Origin: Sphaerochaeta sp.
GTDB taxonomy: Bacteria > Spirochaetota > Spirochaetia > Sphaerochaetales > Sphaerochaetaceae
Reading direction: 5' to 3'
DNA length: 34,412 nt
Assembly: GCA_022482495.1 (NCBI GenBank)
Contig: JAKVPA010000012.1
Location: 1 to 34,412 of the forward strand
Shown: piece after piece, positions 30,849 to 34,412 of the stretch
Layout of the letters: each line of letters opens with the position of its first letter
Position numbering within the stretch: position 1 is the first letter of the stretch
Translations under genes and position numbers: made by a program
Notes under the pieces: generated by a model
Seen by the model: the letters and a program-made list of their open reading frames with translations, nothing else
What the model was told of the DNA's origin: nothing
Database searches by the model: none

Positions 30849-32147
30849 ATGAGTATCATTAAGCCCCATAAACTTGGTGTCATCGCCGGCCCCGGCAGTG
30901 AGTATTTCACCGGAAAGGTGGTAAAGCACCTGCGCCGCTTGTATCTGGAGCGGTATGAGAAGCTTTCCGCCGCGCTGGCGCGCCGCCATGGCATGACGGA
31001 GGAGGAGATCCTCAAGACGGTCACCCTGATGGATGACCTGAACAGCAAGAGCATCCCCAAATCCAAGTGCCCGACGACATTCCAGGTTCCCGATTTTACC
31101 GTCAAGGTGAAGTACACCAAGTTCGCCAATGGGGAGGAGAAGGCGGAGATTCTGGATCCGGTCAGAGGACTGAGGGTCTACATCATCTACGATATGGCCA
31201 ACGAGGAACCGATCCAGGTGGCGGGGTGTGACCAACCGGTCAAGCTCTCCGTCAACGATCATCTGATGTTCCTGTTCACTACGGTCAATGCCGTGCAGTT
31301 GGCCGGCGCTGATTCCATCACGTTGGTGCTTCCCACCTATCCGTACGCCCGCCAGCACAAGAAGGCGTCACGCGAGGCGTTGACGGCCAGCATGTTCGGC
31401 CATATGTGCGAGATGCTCGGTGTGGAGCGGATCATCACGCTGGACATCCACAGCAGGGAGATCGAGAACAGTTTCACCCATCTGAAGCTGGAGAACCTCC
31501 ACGGTTCGTACCAGACGTTGATCGCCCTGCACAAGATCATCGATTTCAACGACCCCGACCTGGTGGTCGTCTCTCCGGATACCGGAGCCGTTTCCCGCAA
31601 CAAGTTCTACGCCCAGGCGTTGCATCGCCCATTGGCCATGCTGTACAAGGAGCGGGATTATTCCGTCGTCTCCACCAGCGCAAAGACGAGCAACATCAAG
31701 AGCATCAACCTGCTAGGGGATGTGCGTGGCAAGACGGTGCTGATGGCCGACGACATGATCGCCACCGGTGGCACGATGCTGCTGGCCATGCGCGAGCTGA
31801 AGAACCTTGGGGCGAAGAAGATCATCTGTATGATCAGCCTGCCGTTCTTCAACGCCGGCGCGGTGGATACGTTCGACCAGGCGTACAAGGAAGGGGTGTT
31901 CTACCGGATCATCGGGACCAACGCCGTCTACCATGGACACGACCTCCTGGACAAGGAGTGGTACGTGCAGGCGGACATCACCGAATTGTTCGCCCGGATC
32001 ATCAGCCGTCTGCACCATGGCCGGTCGATCAGTCCGTTGCTGGACAACCGTAAATTCATTCAGATTCTCATTGATAACAGCCAACAGGGAACCGCCCCGG
32101 CCGCTGATGAGGCAGCGAGCGCTACGAACCCGGATCACGCTGAGTGA
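30849..32147 (+). CDS. prs: ribose-phosphate pyrophosphokinase (PRPP synthetase) with N-terminal insertion
   Basis: A 432-residue cytoplasmic enzyme making PRPP from ribose-5-phosphate and ATP, for nucleotide, histidine and tryptophan synthesis. Motifs are FANGEEKAEILDPVRG (92-107), LVLPTYPYARQHKK, LDIHSREIENSF, VVVSPDTGAVSRNKFYA and the PRPP-binding loop VLMADDMIATGGTM. It is over 100 residues longer than the classical enzyme (about 315). Much of the excess is an insertion of about 55 residues between the N-terminal GPGSEYF and the FANGE motif, and there is a short acidic tail. GGAGA lies about 10 nt before ATG 30849. Confidence 0.93.
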   Translation: MSIIKPHKLGVIAGPGSEYFTGKVVKHLRRLYLERYEKLSAALARRHGMTEEEILKTVTLMDDLNSKSIPKSKCPTTFQVPDFTVKVKYTKFANGEEKAEILDPVRGLRVYIIYDMANEEPIQVAGCDQPVKLSVNDHLMFLFTTVNAVQLAGADSITLVLPTYPYARQHKKASREALTASMFGHMCEMLGVERIITLDIHSREIENSFTHLKLENLHGSYQTLIALHKIIDFNDPDLVVVSPDTGAVSRNKFYAQALHRPLAMLYKERDYSVVSTSAKTSNIKSINLLGDVRGKTVLMADDMIATGGTMLLAMRELKNLGAKKIICMISLPFFNAGAVDTFDQAYKEGVFYRIIGTNAVYHGHDLLDKEWYVQADITELFARIISRLHHGRSISPLLDNRKFIQILIDNSQQGTAPAADEAASATNPDHAE

Positions 32148-32163
32148 TCGGCATGATCCGGGT
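32128..32163. repeat. 10-bp inverted repeat spanning the prs stop codon
   Basis: ACCCGGATCA (32128-32137) and TGATCCGGGT (32154-32163) are perfectly complementary, with a 16-nt loop that contains the prs TGA (32145-32147). There is no following T-run, so it is not a standard intrinsic terminator. It could be a 3' stabilising hairpin. Confidence 0.45.
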
Positions 32164-32241
32164 CATTCCACTTCATGGACCACGTCGTTGACGTACGGCC
32201 CATGATGCTTTTTCCTATGCGGATTTCAGGAGTGTAGCGTT

Positions 32242-33411
32242 ATGCAAATGTCTCGTCGTATTACTGGTTTCCAATGTTCCCCCATCAGAAGGTTGTCCCC
32301 ATATGCCAGGCTGGCCGAGCTGGAGGGAAAGCACGTCTATCATTTGAATATCGGACAGCCCGATATCAAGACCCCGCCCCAGGTGCTGGACGCCATCCAC
32401 GGCTACAGCGAACAGACCATCGCCTATGGCGCCAGTGAAGGGTTGGAGGCGTTGCGGGAGGGACTTCCCAAGTATTACGCCAAATACGGCCTTTCCGTGG
32501 AGCCGGATGATATTTTGATCACCACCGGTGGTTCGGAAGCCATCCAGTTCGCCTTCATGACGCTGTGTGATCCGTACGACGAGGTGATCATCCCCGAGCC
32601 GTACTACACCAACGTCGATTCGTTCGCCAAGGTCGCCATGGTCAACCTGGTGCCGGTGACCAGCAAGTTTGAGGACGGGTTCGCCCTGCCTCCGATCAGC
32701 GAGTTCGCCAAGAAGATCACCCGCAAGACAGGGGCGATTCTGCTTTGCTCCCCCAACAACCCCACCGGGCACGTGTATACCAGGAATGAGTTGCTGGCGT
32801 TGCTCAAGCTGGTCAAGGAGCACGACATCTTCCTGATCGTCGATGAGGTGTACCGGGAGTTCTGTTACGATGGCAAACAGTTCACCTCGATCCTCAGCTT
32901 CCCGGAGTATGCCGACCGGGTGATCTGCATCGACAGTTTCTCCAAGCGCTACAGCATGTGCGGTTCCCGGATCGGAGCATTGGTTTCCAAGAACCGTGAG
33001 GTGCTGGAGTCTGCGTTGAAGCTTTCCCAGGCGCGGCTTTGCCCGCCGGATATCGAGCAGGTCGCAGCCTTGGCCGCGTTGGATACGGATGATTCCTACA
33101 TCGCCGAGGTACGTGCCGAATATCAGCTTCGCCGGGATATTCTGGTAGAGGGGTTGAACAAGATCGAGAACGTCAAGTGCCAGTGTCCCAAAGGCGCGTT
33201 CTACCTGGTCGCCGAACTTCCGGTGGACGACGCGGAGAAGTTCTCCATCTTCATGCTGAAGGATTTCTCGTTGGATGGGGAGACGGTGATGCTTGCTCCG
33301 TGCGAGGATTTCTACGTGACCAAGGGGATCGGTCGCAGGCAGGTGCGCCTTGCCTATGTGATCAACCCGGAGGCGCTCGTCATTCCCTCAGATGTCTGGA
33401 TGCTGGGTTGA
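32242..33411 (+). CDS. PLP-dependent aminotransferase, class I/II (aspartate aminotransferase-like)
   Basis: A 389-residue fold-type I aminotransferase. Motifs are LNIGQPDIKTP near the N-terminus, TTGGSEAI for the PLP phosphate, SPNNPTGHVYT, VDEVYREFCYDG and the PLP-binding Lys235 in DSFSKRYSMCGSRIG. The arginine that binds the substrate carboxylate is probably in RQVRLAYV near the end. Length is normal. The amino acid substrate cannot be fixed; aspartate, aromatic amino acids and alanine are all possible in this group. AGGAG lies 10 nt before ATG 32242. The EamA transporter gene follows after 34 bp. Confidence 0.92.
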   Translation: MQMSRRITGFQCSPIRRLSPYARLAELEGKHVYHLNIGQPDIKTPPQVLDAIHGYSEQTIAYGASEGLEALREGLPKYYAKYGLSVEPDDILITTGGSEAIQFAFMTLCDPYDEVIIPEPYYTNVDSFAKVAMVNLVPVTSKFEDGFALPPISEFAKKITRKTGAILLCSPNNPTGHVYTRNELLALLKLVKEHDIFLIVDEVYREFCYDGKQFTSILSFPEYADRVICIDSFSKRYSMCGSRIGALVSKNREVLESALKLSQARLCPPDIEQVAALAALDTDDSYIAEVRAEYQLRRDILVEGLNKIENVKCQCPKGAFYLVAELPVDDAEKFSIFMLKDFSLDGETVMLAPCEDFYVTKGIGRRQVRLAYVINPEALVIPSDVWMLG

Positions 33412-33445
33412 AAGCATACCGCAAGAACGTGATGAAGGTTGACGC

Positions 33446-34367
33446 ATGATCGAAGGTCCCCGGGACATGAAGGCGGCAGGGCACCTTTCCGCCCTGTTCA
33501 CCGTCTTCGTGTGGGGGGTGACGTTCGTTTCTTCGAAGGTGCTTCTTGATATCCTCACTCCGGAACAGCTGTTGTTCGGCCGGATGTTCGTCGGATACCT
33601 GGCCCTTGTGGGTCGTCCAGCCGCATCGGATGCGGCTGAAGGATTCCAAGGACATCTGGCTGTTCATCGGAGCGGGATCGCTCGGGGTGTTCCTGTACTA
33701 TTTTCTGGAAAACACCGCGTTGACGTTCAGCTACGCAAGCAACGTCGGGGTGATCGTCAGCATCGCGCCGGTATTCACCGTGCTCTGTTGTTCCGTGGCG
33801 TTCCACCAACCGTTGAAGAAGCAGTACTTCATCGGATTCGTCGTGGCAATCGCCGGCATCGCGTTGATCTCATTCAACGAATCCACCAATCTGAAGCTCA
33901 ACCCCCTGGGGGATATCCTTGCCCTTGGCGCCGCCGCGACGTGGGGCGGCTATTCCGTCTTCGCCCGGAAGATCACGGAGAAGGGATACGCCGTCATCCC
34001 TGCCACCCGCCTGATGTTCCTTCCCGGCCTGGTGTTGATTCTTCTGGCCAATTTGATCCATCCCGCGCCCCTGCAGACGGCCCAGCTGTTCAGCTGGCCG
34101 TACCTGAAGCACCTGCTGTTTCTGGGTGTGGTGGCCTCCGGCATGTGCTTCGTCACCTGGAACTATTCCCTTCTGGCGTTGGGGGCGATTACGGGATCGT
34201 TCTATATTTACCTCTGTCCGGTGATCACCATGGTATGCTCGGCCATCTGGCTTGGTGAGGTGATCACCCCGCTGGCCATCTGGGGTACCGTCCTGACGTT
34301 GTTGGGGCTGGCGGTCAGCGAGGTGAGGTTGCCATTCCGTAAGCGGACAGTACACACCGCATCTTGA
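33446..34367 (+). pseudogene. EamA/DMT-family transporter, frameshifted
   Basis: A drug/metabolite transporter of the EamA family, with ten membrane segments expected. The first frame gives HLSALFTVFVWGVTFVSSKVLL and LLFGRMFVGYLAL; a second frame continues WVVQPHRMRLKDSKDIWLFIGAGSLGVFLYYFLENTAL (cited in part) to the end at 34367. The break is at TT 33606-33607 (GCCCTTGTGGG); one T fewer restores a protein of about 306 residues, normal for the family. As everything else is conserved, a sequence error is at least as likely as mutation. AAGG precedes ATG 33446; ATG 33467 is an alternative. Members often export amino acids or metabolites, and the preceding aminotransferase may be functionally linked. 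Confidence 0.87.
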
Positions 34368-34412
34368 TCACCTTCATTAAAAATTGCGCCATGCCTATTT
34401 CGGTGGTAAACT

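Noticed and set aside
32128-32163. Inverted repeat after prs as an intrinsic terminator
   Set aside because: The loop is 16 nt long and includes the stop codon, and there is no T-run after the stem.
1-34412. tRNA genes, rRNA genes, CRISPR arrays, insertion sequences
   Set aside because: No regularly spaced repeats, transposase-like proteins or tRNA-like T-arm sequences were seen by eye; a tRNAscan or Rfam search was not possible.

Overview
The window looks like chromosomal DNA of a GC-rich, saccharolytic spirochaete, probably of the Sphaerochaeta type. The clues are two secreted ABC sugar-binding proteins whose signal peptides end in the spirochaete-style 'FA(T/S)G' junction, a eukaryotic-type hexokinase, a PRPP synthetase with a large N-terminal insertion, and ABC sugar operons with no ATPase of their own. 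No rRNA, tRNA, CRISPR array, transposase or prophage was seen. Coding density is very high and no gap exceeds 300 bp.

Layout. 1-562: a possible 5' gene fragment (minus) divergent from a MerR regulator with a cysteine-rich tail. 564-3583 (minus): a UgpA/UgpE/UgpB-like ABC operon whose first permease gene is frameshifted. 3712-5148 (minus): exonuclease I. 5196-9413: an exported protein of unknown function, hexokinase translationally coupled to a Vsr endonuclease, and a convergent phosphohexomutase. 9483-10834: a PdxK-like kinase and an MTA/SAH-nucleosidase-like protein, with a patatin phospholipase and a 131-aa partner opposing them (10817-12368). 12526-14754: a PflX-like radical SAM protein, UMP kinase and SSB. 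14927-15982: a Fic protein framed on both sides by the same three-half-site repeat module. 16170-19434: a GH3 glycosidase (frameshifted), an RHH-XRE double DNA-binding protein and thioredoxin. 19425-23569: a lamin-tail-like lipoprotein, argininosuccinate lyase and a Na/Pi cotransporter. 23734-24323: a multiply damaged methyltransferase gene. 24376-30744: a LacI-controlled sugar operon (binding protein, two permeases, GH130, DUF1861). 30849-34367: PRPP synthetase, an aminotransferase and an EamA transporter (frameshifted).

How the genes fit together. The clearest functional unit is 24376-30744: a LacI regulator divergent from an uptake and cleavage operon, with operator-like sites around a good promoter. 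GH130 enzymes usually act on beta-mannosides, often by phosphorolysis. The mannose-1-phosphate this would give could be handled by a phosphohexomutase such as the one at 7578-9413; this link is inference. The GH3 gene and the UgpABE-like operon add to a carbohydrate-scavenging picture.

Most notable are (i) the repeated CTCCCA/TGGGAG modules flanking the Fic gene, (ii) the LacI operon with GH130 plus DUF1861, (iii) several genes broken by single-base changes in short runs, which may be sequence errors or real decay, and one methyltransferase with three lesions, and (iv) an organisation in which convergent genes abut or overlap with no room for intrinsic terminators.
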